A stretch of DNA of 64,000 nt, taken from assembly GCF_001653455.1 (NCBI RefSeq), contig NZ_CP011486.1, positions 124,001 through 188,000 on the forward strand. Direction: 5' to 3'. Every line of letters starts with the position of its first letter. The stretch's first letter is position 1. Position numbers and translations under genes: made by a program. Positions 17,061-25,645 of this stretch are shown here, piece by piece. The stretch comes from Helicobacter pylori (GTDB taxonomy: Bacteria > Campylobacterota > Campylobacteria > Campylobacterales > Helicobacteraceae). The notes below the pieces were generated by a model that was not told the DNA's origin, did no database searches, and worked only from the letters and a program-made list of their open reading frames with translations.

Positions 17061-17195
17061 ATGAGAATTTCTTTTTTAGCTATAGTGTTTGCACTATTAT
17101 TTGTAGCTTGTCATGAAACCAAACAACAAATTTTACAAAATGAAGCTGACAGCACCCCTTCAGAAAAAACCATTTGGCAACCTGAACAAAAATAA
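17061..17195 (+). CDS. Small putative lipoprotein (44 aa)
   Basis: MRISFLAIVFALLFVAC at residues 1-17 is a complete lipoprotein signal with lipobox FVAC, followed by a polar 27-residue tail (HETKQQILQNEADST...). AAAGGATCTTG provides the ribosome site and TATAAT (17021) a promoter of its own. Flanked on both sides by dispersed repeats R3 and R4. Corresponds in position to HP0135. Function unknown. With the 43-aa lipoprotein at 5435 it is the second tiny lipoprotein in this window. Confidence 0.65.
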   Translation: MRISFLAIVFALLFVACHETKQQILQNEADSTPSEKTIWQPEQK

Positions 17196-17638
17196 AATTG
17201 ATTTAGCGTTTTTAACTGAGTATTAATAACCAAATTTAAAGAATGCTCAAAGGCATTTTTTAAAAAAATATCAAAGAGTTTGCGTGAGCGAGTGGTGGTC
17301 TCTTGCAATGCGATCTTGGGGGGATTAGGTGGGTTATAAAGAGATGCTATTATAAAATATTCTCTATCTTCTTAAGAGTTTCACCATAAAACTATAAATA
17401 AAATTTAAAGATCCAATTCAAACTAAAGAATAACTGAATAAGGCTTTTCAATATTTGAAAAGAACGGAGCTATTGGTATTTTAAGGCTTCTAGCCTTATA
17501 CGCTTGTAATTTTCACCCACTTTACGTTTTGTTGAATAAATTGCTAATATCTAACTCTTGCTTTGTTGTATGTGAATAACTATAGCAACGAGATGGTTTG
17601 AGGATTTCAAAAGACAAATCAAAAGCTTGAGAGTTAAA
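17196..17638. other. Intergenic region before bcp (convergent)
   Basis: Mostly repeat copy R4 (17239-17462), then AT-rich sequence ending in the bcp terminator hairpin (17629-17650). No ORF with a ribosome site seen. Confidence 0.55.
17239..17462 (+). repeat. Dispersed intergenic repeat, copy R4
   Basis: Hairpin A (GAATGCTCAAAGGCATTTTTT), a divergent core (GAGCGAGTGGTGGTCTCTTGCAATGCG), GGGGGGATTAGGTGGG, ATTCTCTATCTTCTTAAGAG and the tail GAATAAGGCTTTTCAATATTTG. The C-run (CTATCCCC in other copies) has decayed to CTATCTTC. Confidence 0.6.
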
Positions 17639-17650
17639 CTACAAACTCTC
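17629..17650 (-). terminator. Probable terminator of bcp
   Basis: GAGAGTT (17629-17635) and AACTCTC (17644-17650) form a perfect 7-bp stem enclosing the bcp stop codon. On the minus strand AAGCTTTTGATTTG follows, a weak U-rich tail. Confidence 0.4.
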
Positions 17651-18097
17651 TAAAACTTTTTGAGCATGGCCTTTCGCTTTGACATTGTAGAAACATTTTT
17701 CTAAAACGCCTTGCGTGTTGATAATGAAAGTGGAGCGGATAATCCCCAAATGCTCCTTCCCATAAAGCATGCGTTTGCCATAAGCTTTGTAGAGATTAGC
17801 GGCTTTTTTGTCTTCATCGCAGAGCAAGATCACATTCAAAGAGCATTGGCTGATGAATTTTTGATGCGATTGCATATTATCAGGGCTTACACCCACAACG
17901 ATAGCGTTTTTCTTTTCAAATGCATTAAACAGAGCGCTAAAATCTTGCGCTTCTAAGGTGCATCCGGGGGTGTTGTCTTTAGGGTAGAAATACAACACTA
18001 CTTTTTTATGGAGCAAATCTTTTAAAGAAATCTCTACCCCATCGCTGTTTTTTAACCTAAAATCAGGGGCTAATTGCCCGGCCTCTAATTTTTCCAT
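17639..18097 (-). CDS. bcp: Thiol peroxidase Bcp (peroxiredoxin)
   Basis: 152 aa AhpC/TSA-fold peroxiredoxin. The peroxidatic cysteine is C46 in PKDNTPGCTLEAQDF. The position four after it, the resolving Cys in E. coli BCP, is Gln here, so this is a variant without the usual local resolving cysteine. C75-C90-region cysteines (SQCSLNVILLC) are alternatives. It reduces H2O2 and organic or lipid hydroperoxides with thioredoxin. It lies 9 nt downstream of lutC on the same strand, so possibly in the same transcript. Counterpart HP0136. Confidence 0.9.
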   Translation of the reverse strand: MEKLEAGQLAPDFRLKNSDGVEISLKDLLHKKVVLYFYPKDNTPGCTLEAQDFSALFNAFEKKNAIVVGVSPDNMQSHQKFISQCSLNVILLCDEDKKAANLYKAYGKRMLYGKEHLGIIRSTFIINTQGVLEKCFYNVKAKGHAQKVLESL

Positions 18098-18106
18098 TCT
18101 TATCCT

Positions 18107-18742
18107 TTAATAGAGAATGATAGCGACTTTTTGAGGCCCATGCACCCCAAAAACGGTTTTTAATTCAATGTCAGCTGTCCGGCTAGGCCCGCCAATAAGG
18201 AGCATGTTTGTGGGTAAGACGCCGTTTTGGCTCTGATTTTTTAAAGCTTGCATGCCTTCGCTTAAATTGCGCACGATGGATTCTTTTTTCAATAAGATAA
18301 TGCAATTAAGGGTGATGAGTGAAAGCAGTCGTGGGCTTGCATGCGAAGAAACCGCCCCAATCATGCCCAAGCTTGAAATCCCACAAACCCCATGCAATAA
18401 AGCCGTGTCAATGTCAAACAATTCTTCACGCATGGCTTCAATTTCTTTATCGTAGGGTTGTAAAGTAAAATCCTTAAACGCTTCAAAATTCAAATCCAAA
18501 TCCGTAGCGTGTAAGATTTTTTCGCTTTTAAAGTTTTCTAAAGCTTTTAAAATCGCTTGCTCTAAATTTTCTTTAGCGCTTTCAATGACTTCAGCTTTAT
18601 TCAGCGCTTGAAAATGCTTGTATTCTTCCACCAAATCCTCAAACTCCACTTTAATGATATTTTTATAAGCAGGGTTTGCTCCTTTAATGGCATGCTTAGC
18701 TCTGGCTTCTTTAATACGGTTTAAAATAAGATCTTTACTCAT
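18107..18742 (-). CDS. lutC: Lactate utilisation protein LutC
   Basis: 211 aa LUD-domain protein (YkgG). C-terminal features are the glycine-rich LLIGGPSRTADIELKTVFGVHGPQKVAIILY and the nucleotide-fold core. With LutA and LutB it forms the L-lactate oxidation complex that passes electrons to the quinone pool. The start overlaps the lutB stop by 8 nt. Order lutA-lutB-lutC on the minus strand, divergent from two lactate permeases, fits the role strongly. Counterpart HP0137. Confidence 0.88.
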   Translation of the reverse strand: MSKDLILNRIKEARAKHAIKGANPAYKNIIKVEFEDLVEEYKHFQALNKAEVIESAKENLEQAILKALENFKSEKILHATDLDLNFEAFKDFTLQPYDKEIEAMREELFDIDTALLHGVCGISSLGMIGAVSSHASPRLLSLITLNCIILLKKESIVRNLSEGMQALKNQSQNGVLPTNMLLIGGPSRTADIELKTVFGVHGPQKVAIILY

Positions 18743-20180
18743 AAATCACCCCTTCTAAATGTTGGACTTTTGCATGCAAGCTTGTGTCCATATCGGGTAA
18801 GGTCCTCACGCTAGTCCACTCTTTGACTAAAGGCAGTATGGGAGCTAAAAGCTTGCCTAAAGGCGAGAAAAATTGAGCCATTTTCAATTGGAAACGCCAT
18901 TTAGACCCATCGCTCGCCATTTTAGCAAACATTTTCATAGAGAATTTTTCCATTGCGCTGTGTTGCGTGCTTTTAGCCCCCTTGACTACGCCCCTGCCTT
19001 CGCCCACTTTATCCGATCGTAAATCCCTAATAAGCTCCGCTAGTGGGATTTCTACAGGGCATACTTCAGAACAACGCCCGCAAAGACTGCACAAATTAGG
19101 GATATGCCCGTAATTATTAAGCCCAAAGAGTTGGGGGGATACCACCACGCCTATTGGGCCAGGGTAGGTGGAAAGATAGGCATGCCCACCGATTTTATCA
19201 TAGACAGGGCAGTGGTTCAAACAAGTCCCGCAACGAATGCATGAAAGGGCGCGATAATACTTTTCATCAGCCAAAATATTGGAGCGGTTATTGTCTAGTA
19301 AAATAATGTGGGCTTCTTTAGGGCCGTCTAAATCGTCGTTTTTTCTAGGGCCTGTGATAATGTTTTGATAGCAAGTGATAGGCACACCCACGGCGCTTGG
19401 GGCGAGCAAATTGTTTAAAATCGCTGCATCATCAAAGCTTTCTACTAATTTTTCAATCCCGCAAATAGCGACATGCACATCGCATGCGGTGGTGCTCATT
19501 CTGCCATTACCTTCATTTTCCACTAACCAGATCGCTCCCTCATTAGCGATAGCGAAATTAACCCCGCTAATCCCCATTTTAAAGCTTTCAAATTCCTTGC
19601 GCATGTGCTTTCTGGCGATTGCATTCAACTTTTCAGGCTCTTCTTCATAAGCGGCGTTGAGTTTTTCTTCAAAAATTTTACCGATTTGTTTGCGGTTTTT
19701 ATGGATGGCTGGCACGACAATATGCACAGGGTGTTCATTAATAAGTTGGATAATCAATTCGCCCAAATCCGTTTCTTGCGCTTGAATGCCCTTTTCTTTG
19801 AGGTAATGGTTCAAGCCGATTTCTTCGCTCGCCATAGACTTTTGCTTTAAAATGCGGTTGATATTTTTTTCTTTAGCGAGGTTGTAAATGATTTCATTGG
19901 CTTCATCGCCGTCTTTAGCGTAATGGATTTTAAAGCCGTTTTGGGTGGCGTTTTTTTCAAACAATTCCAAATACTCATCAAGCCTGGATAAGATTTTAAG
20001 CTTGACTTCCTTGCCCAACTCCCTTAAATTTTCCCATTCGCTGTAACGATTTTTGAGGAGATTCTTGCGGTTAGTCCTTAAGGTGTCCATTGCAGAACGC
20101 AAATTTTCCCTTAATTGCAGATCGCCTAATTGGTCGGTGATGATTTCTTCGTATTCTTGGTCGCTGTGGTGTTTTTCCAT
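18735..20180 (-). CDS. lutB: Lactate utilisation iron-sulfur protein LutB
   Basis: 481 aa. The N-terminal LUD domain includes GISGVNFAIANEGAIWLVENEGNGRMS. A ferredoxin-like double [4Fe-4S] region near residues 310-370 has CIRCGTCLNHCPVY and LCSLCGRCSEVCPVEIP. It then has a helical tail. Central electron-transfer subunit of the LutABC lactate oxidation complex. 23 nt follow lutA. Counterpart HP0138. Confidence 0.92.
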   Translation of the reverse strand: MEKHHSDQEYEEIITDQLGDLQLRENLRSAMDTLRTNRKNLLKNRYSEWENLRELGKEVKLKILSRLDEYLELFEKNATQNGFKIHYAKDGDEANEIIYNLAKEKNINRILKQKSMASEEIGLNHYLKEKGIQAQETDLGELIIQLINEHPVHIVVPAIHKNRKQIGKIFEEKLNAAYEEEPEKLNAIARKHMRKEFESFKMGISGVNFAIANEGAIWLVENEGNGRMSTTACDVHVAICGIEKLVESFDDAAILNNLLAPSAVGVPITCYQNIITGPRKNDDLDGPKEAHIILLDNNRSNILADEKYYRALSCIRCGTCLNHCPVYDKIGGHAYLSTYPGPIGVVVSPQLFGLNNYGHIPNLCSLCGRCSEVCPVEIPLAELIRDLRSDKVGEGRGVVKGAKSTQHSAMEKFSMKMFAKMASDGSKWRFQLKMAQFFSPLGKLLAPILPLVKEWTSVRTLPDMDTSLHAKVQHLEGVIYE

Positions 20181-20203
20181 GATTATTCCTTTATTTCTTA
20201 ATG

Positions 20204-20932
20204 TTAAAGCCCAAGTCTTGAAGCTAAAAAGTCATAAAAATGCATGGGTTTTGTTGAAGAACCCATTTTTTGCATAGCGGTGCTGATATTCATCAAACAC
20301 CCCGCATCCGCTGAAACGATCACATCCACTTGACGGCTTTCTATGTCTTTAATCTTTTCTTTAACCATAACGGCTGAAATTTTAGGCTCTTTAACCGAAA
20401 ATGTCCCCCCAAACCCGCAACACTCTTCTTCTTTTTCCAACTCAATGAGTTCTACATTTTTAAGCTGTCTGATGAGGTTTTTAGCCGAATCAATCACTTT
20501 AGCCACCCTTAAAGCATGGCAATTAGAATGCCATGTGATTTTAAGGGGTTCGCCCTTATCTTCATATTTGACTTGCAATTTTTTATCCAAAAATTCGCTC
20601 AATTCATACACTCTAGAGCAAAAATCTTTAACCATATTGAATTCTGCATGCCCTTCAAACAATTCCAAATAATCATGCCGCATCATGCCTGTGCATGAAC
20701 CGCTGGGTAAAATAATGGGGTAGTCGTTGTTAGAATAAAGCTTAATATTGTATAAAACGACTTTTTTAGTCTCTTCATAATACCCTGAATTGTAGCTTGG
20801 CTGGCCGCAACATGTTTGATCTTTTTTAAAAACCACTTCCAAATTTTCCTTGCGGAGTAATTTGATAGCGTTAAGCGATGCGTTGCTATATATGGCTGTC
20901 CCTAGACATGTAGCAAAGAAATTGACTTTCAA
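20204..20932 (-). CDS. lutA: Lactate utilisation protein LutA (CCG domain)
   Basis: 242 aa from a TTG at 20932 that follows AAGGAG by 6 nt. It begins LKVNFFATCLGTAIYSNAS, as LutA proteins do. A longer in-frame reading to 21019 adds a hydrophobic leader but runs across the likely promoter (TATTAT, 20981-20976), so I reject it. Two CCG motifs are visible, CCGQPSYNSG and ECCGFGGTFS, which bind iron-sulfur or nucleotide in the GlpC/HdrB family. First gene of lutABC. Counterpart HP0139. Confidence 0.88.
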   Translation of the reverse strand: MKVNFFATCLGTAIYSNASLNAIKLLRKENLEVVFKKDQTCCGQPSYNSGYYEETKKVVLYNIKLYSNNDYPIILPSGSCTGMMRHDYLELFEGHAEFNMVKDFCSRVYELSEFLDKKLQVKYEDKGEPLKITWHSNCHALRVAKVIDSAKNLIRQLKNVELIELEKEEECCGFGGTFSVKEPKISAVMVKEKIKDIESRQVDVIVSADAGCLMNISTAMQKMGSSTKPMHFYDFLASRLGL

Positions 20933-20975
20933 AGAATGCTCCTTAAAATTCCAAATTAAGAGTTTCAAACACAAT

Positions 20976-20981
20976 ATAATA
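20976..20981 (-). promoter_or_regulatory. -10 candidate of lutABC
   Basis: Minus-strand TATTAT inside TGAGTATTATATTG, 44 nt before the TTG start and 16 nt before the AAGGAG. Its position supports the short form of LutA. Confidence 0.4.
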
Positions 20982-21153
20982 CTCAAAATTAGTAAGATTA
21001 TGAAACACAAGTTGATCAATCCGCTCTCTTGAATATTGTTACTAAAATAAACTACAACCCCATTAAATTTGACTTAATATTAAATGCTACTTAAAATTAG
21101 TTTTTTCTTTTAAGTAAGATAAAAAAATACTTTTAATTATTCAAGGAAAATTT

Positions 21154-22803
21154 ATGGAATTTTATCAAGTCTATGACCCATTAGGCAATATTTGGCTAAG
21201 CGCTCTAGTGGCGCTCTCGCCTATTGCACTCTTTTTTATTTCTCTTATTGTCTTCAAACTTAAAGGCTATAGCGCTGGGTTTTTAAGCTTAGTGCTTTCA
21301 ATCATCATTGCGTTATTTGTGTATAAAATGCCCGCTCAAATGGTGAGCACGAGTTTTTTCTATGGCTTTCTTTATGGCTTATGGCCGATCGCTTGGATTG
21401 TGATCGCTGCGATTTTTCTTTACAACCTTTCAGTGAAATCCGGGTATTTTGAGATTTTAAAAGAAAGCATTTTAACTTTAACGCCAGATCATCGTATTTT
21501 AGTGATTTTGATCGGTTTTTGTTTTGGCTCGTTTTTAGAAGGGGCGATTGGTTTTGGAGGCCCGGTAGCGATCACAGCGGCGATTTTAGTAGGCCTTGGG
21601 CTAAACCCTTTATACGCTGCCGGGTTGTGCTTAATCGCTAACACCGCCCCTGTGGCTTTTGGCGCGGTGGGTATCCCTATTACGGCTATGGCTAGTGTGG
21701 TGGGTGTCCCTGAATTAGAGATTTCTCAAATGGTGGGTAGGGTGTTACCCATTTTTTCTATTGGTATTCCTTTTTTTATCGTGTTTTTAATGGATGGTTT
21801 TAAGGGCATTAGAGAAACTTTTCCGGCGGTAGCGGTTACTGGGTTTAGCTTTGCGATTGCGCAATTTTTAAGCTCTAATTATTTAGGGCCGCAACTTCCG
21901 GATATTATTTCGGCTTTAGTGTCATTGATCGCTACCACTTTATTTTTAAAGTTTTGGCAGCCTAAAAATATTTTCACTAGCAATGGCAAAGAGCCAACGA
22001 TTAGCACAGAAAAACACCATATTTGCAAGGTGATCGTGGCGTGGATGCCTTTTGTGTTGCTCACCATTACAATCATTATATGGACGCAACCCTGGTTTAA
22101 AGCGCTCTTTAAAGAAGGTGGAGCTTTAGCGTTTTCTAGCTTTGCGTTTGAATTTAGTTCTATCAGTCAAAAGATTTTTAAAACCGTTCCCATTGTTACT
22201 GAAGCGACCAATTTTCCTGTCGTGTTCAAACTCCCTTTAATCTTAACAACAGGCACTTCCATCTTTTTAGCCGCTATTTTGAGCGTGTTTTTGTTGCGCG
22301 TGAAAGTCAGCGATGCGATAGGGGTTTTTGGAGCCACTTTAAAAGAAATGCGTTTGCCGATTTTAACCATTGGCGTGGTTTTGGCGTTTGCGTATGTAGC
22401 TAATTATAGCGGCATGAGCGCTACTTTAGCGTTAGCGTTAGCCGATACTGGGCATGTTTTCACTTTCTTTTCTCCTGTTGTAGGCTGGCTTGGGGTGTTT
22501 TTAACCGGAAGCGACACGAGCTCTAACCTTTTATTTGGCTCTTTACAGATGCTCATCGCCACACAGCTTGGCTTGCCTGAAGTGCTTTTCTTAGCGGCAA
22601 ACACTTCAGGGGGCGTTGTGGGTAAAATGATAAGCCCTCAAAGCATCGCTATCGCTTGCGCAGCGGTGGGATTAGTGGGTAAAGAGAGCGAATTGTTTAG
22701 ATTTACAGTAAAATACTCTATCGCTTTGGCAATCATCATGGGGATTGTCTTCACTCTTATTGCTTATGTCTTCCCCTTTATTATTCCAGTTACTCCTACT
22801 TAA
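21154..22803 (+). CDS. lctP: L-lactate permease, first copy
   Basis: 549 aa LctP-family inner-membrane lactate/proton symporter with about 13 hydrophobic segments. Family motifs are GFCFGSFLEGAIGFGGPVAITAA, GLCLIANTAPVAFGAVGIPI and TGSDTSSNLLFGSLQ. TCAAGGAAAATTT gives the ribosome site. It is divergent from lutABC, which oxidises the imported lactate. It is followed 47 nt later by a paralogue of the same length; the two share long identical DNA stretches. Counterpart HP0140. Confidence 0.93.
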   Translation: MEFYQVYDPLGNIWLSALVALSPIALFFISLIVFKLKGYSAGFLSLVLSIIIALFVYKMPAQMVSTSFFYGFLYGLWPIAWIVIAAIFLYNLSVKSGYFEILKESILTLTPDHRILVILIGFCFGSFLEGAIGFGGPVAITAAILVGLGLNPLYAAGLCLIANTAPVAFGAVGIPITAMASVVGVPELEISQMVGRVLPIFSIGIPFFIVFLMDGFKGIRETFPAVAVTGFSFAIAQFLSSNYLGPQLPDIISALVSLIATTLFLKFWQPKNIFTSNGKEPTISTEKHHICKVIVAWMPFVLLTITIIIWTQPWFKALFKEGGALAFSSFAFEFSSISQKIFKTVPIVTEATNFPVVFKLPLILTTGTSIFLAAILSVFLLRVKVSDAIGVFGATLKEMRLPILTIGVVLAFAYVANYSGMSATLALALADTGHVFTFFSPVVGWLGVFLTGSDTSSNLLFGSLQMLIATQLGLPEVLFLAANTSGGVVGKMISPQSIAIACAAVGLVGKESELFRFTVKYSIALAIIMGIVFTLIAYVFPFIIPVTPT

Positions 22804-22850
22804 TGGAGGGGGTTTAGGGGGTAAGAGAATATTTTTTAAAAGGGATTTTA

Positions 22851-24506
22851 GTGTCAGAATTTCATCAAGTTTATGACCCTTTGGGTAACATTTGGCTGAG
22901 CGCTCTTGTGGCGTTATTGCCGATTTTATTGTTTTTCTTATCTTTAATGGTTTTTAAATTCAAAGGTTACACAGCGGCCTTTTTGAGCGTGGCCTTATCA
23001 GCCATTATTGCGGTTTGGGTGTATAAAATGCCTGTTAGCATGGTAGGTTCAAGCTTTCTTTATGGCTTTCTCTATGGTTTATGGCCGATTGCGTGGATCA
23101 TCATTGCGGCTATTTTTTTATACAAATTAAGCGTTAAATCCGGCTATTTTGAAATTCTAAAAGAAAGCGTTCAGTCCATCACTTTAGATCACCGCATTTT
23201 AGTGATTTTGATCGGTTTTTGTTTTGGCTCGTTTTTAGAAGGGGCGATCGGTTTTGGAGGGCCTATTGCAATCACTGCTGCGATTTTAGTGGGGTTAGGC
23301 TTAAGCCCTTTATACGCTGCCGGGTTATGCTTAATCGCTAACACTGCTCCTGTGGCTTTTGGTGCGGTGGGTATCCCTATAAGTGCGATGGCGAGCGCGG
23401 TAGGCGTGCCAGCGATTTTAATTTCAGCCATGACGGGCAAGATCCTCTTTTTTGTGAGCTTGTTAGTGCCGTTTTTCATCGTGTTTTTAATGGACGGCTT
23501 TAAGGGGATTAAAGAAACTTTCCCGGCCGTTTTTATCGCAGCTTTTTCTTTCGCTGGAGCGCAATTTTTAAGCTCTAATTATTTAGGGCCAGAATTACCG
23601 GGCATCATTTCAGCGCTTGTTTCACTCGTTGCAACAGCACTCTTTTTGAAATTTTGGCAGCCTAAAGTCATTTTTAGAAGCGATGGCAAGGCCGCATCAT
23701 TCACTAAGAGTAACCATCACATTTGTAAGATCTATGTCGCTTGGTCCCCTTTTGTGGTTTTGATTTTAGTCATTGTGTTATGGATACAGCCTTTTTTTAA
23801 AGCTTTGTTTGAAAAAGACGGCTTGTTGGCTTTTTCTAATTTTTATTTTGAATTCAATAACATCAGTAACCACATTTTTAAAAGCCCGCCTTTTGTAGAA
23901 GCTAGCCAAAGCGTGAGTTTCCCTGTAGTGTTTAAATTTTTCTTAATCAATACCGTAGGCACTTCCATTTTTCTAGCCGCTCTCATTAGCATGTTTATTT
24001 TGAGGGTGCGAGTGAATGATGCTGTGAGCGTTTTTGGCGAGACTTTGAAAGAAATGCGCTACCCCATTCTTACCATTGGTTTAGTGTTAAGCTTTGCCTA
24101 TGTGTCTAATTACAGCGGGATTTCCTCCACTCTAGCCTTAGCGCTCACTCACACGGGCTTAGCTTTTACTTTTTTCTCGCCTTTGATCGGGTGGGTAGGC
24201 GTGTTTTTAACCGGAAGCGATACGAGTTCTAACCTTTTATTTGGCTCTTTGCAACAACTCACGGCTCAAAGATTGCACCTTCCTGAGATTTTAACTTTAA
24301 CGGCTAATACCGTGGGTGGGACTTTGGGCAAAATGATAAGCCCTCAAAGCATCGCTATCGCTTGCGCGGCGGTGGGCTTAGCCGGGAAAGAAAGCGATTT
24401 GTTCAAATTTACGGTTAAATACTCCCTTATTTTTGTAGCGATCATGGGAATTGTGATCAGCGCGATTGCGTATTTGATCCCTGAAGTGGTGCCTGCGATA
24501 AAGTAG
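22851..24506 (+). CDS. lctP: L-lactate permease, second copy
   Basis: 551 aa, GTG start, co-directional with the first copy and clearly its tandem duplicate. GFCFGSFLEGAIGFGGPIAITAA, GLCLIANTAPVAFGAVGIPIS and TGSDTSSNLLFGSLQ are near-identical, while loops around residues 190-210 and 275-345 differ. No strong terminator separates the two, so one transcript is likely. Different substrate range or affinity (L- versus D-lactate) is possible but not visible in sequence. Counterpart HP0141. Confidence 0.93.
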   Translation: MSEFHQVYDPLGNIWLSALVALLPILLFFLSLMVFKFKGYTAAFLSVALSAIIAVWVYKMPVSMVGSSFLYGFLYGLWPIAWIIIAAIFLYKLSVKSGYFEILKESVQSITLDHRILVILIGFCFGSFLEGAIGFGGPIAITAAILVGLGLSPLYAAGLCLIANTAPVAFGAVGIPISAMASAVGVPAILISAMTGKILFFVSLLVPFFIVFLMDGFKGIKETFPAVFIAAFSFAGAQFLSSNYLGPELPGIISALVSLVATALFLKFWQPKVIFRSDGKAASFTKSNHHICKIYVAWSPFVVLILVIVLWIQPFFKALFEKDGLLAFSNFYFEFNNISNHIFKSPPFVEASQSVSFPVVFKFFLINTVGTSIFLAALISMFILRVRVNDAVSVFGETLKEMRYPILTIGLVLSFAYVSNYSGISSTLALALTHTGLAFTFFSPLIGWVGVFLTGSDTSSNLLFGSLQQLTAQRLHLPEILTLTANTVGGTLGKMISPQSIAIACAAVGLAGKESDLFKFTVKYSLIFVAIMGIVISAIAYLIPEVVPAIK

Positions 24507-24658
24507 GCTCGCTTGGTGTTTGGTAAGAATGAAACCCCTTTGAGTGGGGAATGTTGAGAAATAAAGCGCATCTAAGCCATTCTTTAGAATGTTTGGTTGC
24601 TAGGGTTTTTCAAACCCCCAAAGGAGAGCTAATAAAAAGGGGTATTTTTAGCATGGCT

Positions 24659-25645
24659 TTAACTCCCAAATAAGTTTTTATGTTTTAAAAAATTCAAGAT
24701 TTTAAGCGTCATGGAGCTTATGGGTAAGGTCTCTAAATCTTTAAGGCTATAAAAATTAATGGGGTTTTTTAAATCTTTTGTAGCGGCTAAATAAAGGTTT
24801 AAATTGAGCTTGAATTTGGTGTGGCTGTGTTTGATTGCGCCTAAAAAAGGGAGTTTGAATTCTAAATTTTCTTTTAAGCCAGGGAAATGGTGCATGCCAA
24901 AATAGAGTTTTTGCTCTATTTTTTCTAAAGCGATTTGGTTGTTTTTAATCACAACGCCTAAGTAACGCTCTTCTTGAATGATTTCTTGTTTTTTCTTAAG
25001 CGTGTGTTTTTCTAGGTTGTTTTTACCCAAACAATAAGGGTTTAAGGGGCAAATCGTGCACTTGGGTTTAGGGGAGCAAATTAACGCCCCTAGATCAATT
25101 AGGGCTTGGTTATGATTAAAGCTATCATTGAGATTGAGAAATTCATTCGCTTTTCTTTGCAAATCTTTAGCTTGAATGTTAGGATCTAATCCAAAAAGCC
25201 TTAAAAGCACTCGTTTGATATTAGCGTCCACGCATGCGGTTTTTTCTCTAAAGCCAAAACACAAGATCGCATTAGCCGTGTATGCGCCAATACCAGGGAG
25301 TTTTAATAGGCTTTGATAGTCGTTGGGTAGTTGTGAGTTATGTTCTTTAACGCAAATTTCAGCGCTTTTTTTTAAATTTTTAGCCCTAGAATAATAGCCA
25401 AGCCCTCGCCATAACAATAAAACCTCCTCTAATGGAGCGCTCGCTAAATCTTTTAAAGTGGGGAAGGCTTTTAAAAAAGGGGAATAAAAACGCTCAACTA
25501 CGGTGCTGATTTGGGTTTGTTGGCTCATCACTTCGCTGATATAGACTTCATAGGGGGCGTTAACGCCCTTTAAATTCCTAAAGGGTAAATCCTTTCGCCC
25601 AAATTCTTCATACCACTTCAAAAGGGCGTTGTGTAAAGTTTCCAA
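24659..25645 (-). CDS. mutY: A/G-specific adenine DNA glycosylase
   Basis: 328 aa. Removes adenine mispaired with 8-oxoguanine. The helix-hairpin-helix is LPGIGAYTANAIL, the catalytic Asp is in ACVDANIKRV, and the catalytic Glu in SEVMSQQTQ. The [4Fe-4S] loop is CSPKPKCTICPLNPYC, then a C-terminal NUDIX-like recognition domain (ERYLGVVIKNNQIAL...). The TTG start directly follows the TAG stop of the upstream transporter gene, so it is translationally coupled. Counterpart HP0142. Confidence 0.93.
   Translation of the reverse strand: METLHNALLKWYEEFGRKDLPFRNLKGVNAPYEVYISEVMSQQTQISTVVERFYSPFLKAFPTLKDLASAPLEEVLLLWRGLGYYSRAKNLKKSAEICVKEHNSQLPNDYQSLLKLPGIGAYTANAILCFGFREKTACVDANIKRVLLRLFGLDPNIQAKDLQRKANEFLNLNDSFNHNQALIDLGALICSPKPKCTICPLNPYCLGKNNLEKHTLKKKQEIIQEERYLGVVIKNNQIALEKIEQKLYFGMHHFPGLKENLEFKLPFLGAIKHSHTKFKLNLNLYLAATKDLKNPINFYSLKDLETLPISSMTLKILNFLKHKNLFGS

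Noticed and set aside
20933-21019. 29-residue hydrophobic N-terminal extension of LutA
   Set aside because: It has no ribosome site, crosses a likely promoter, and the TTG at 20932 follows AAGGAG and gives the normal LutA N-terminus.
24600-24620. Hairpin GGGTTT-TTC-AAACCC between lctP copy 2 and mutY as a terminator
   Set aside because: The stem is real but neither strand has a U-run after it, so a terminator call is not supported.
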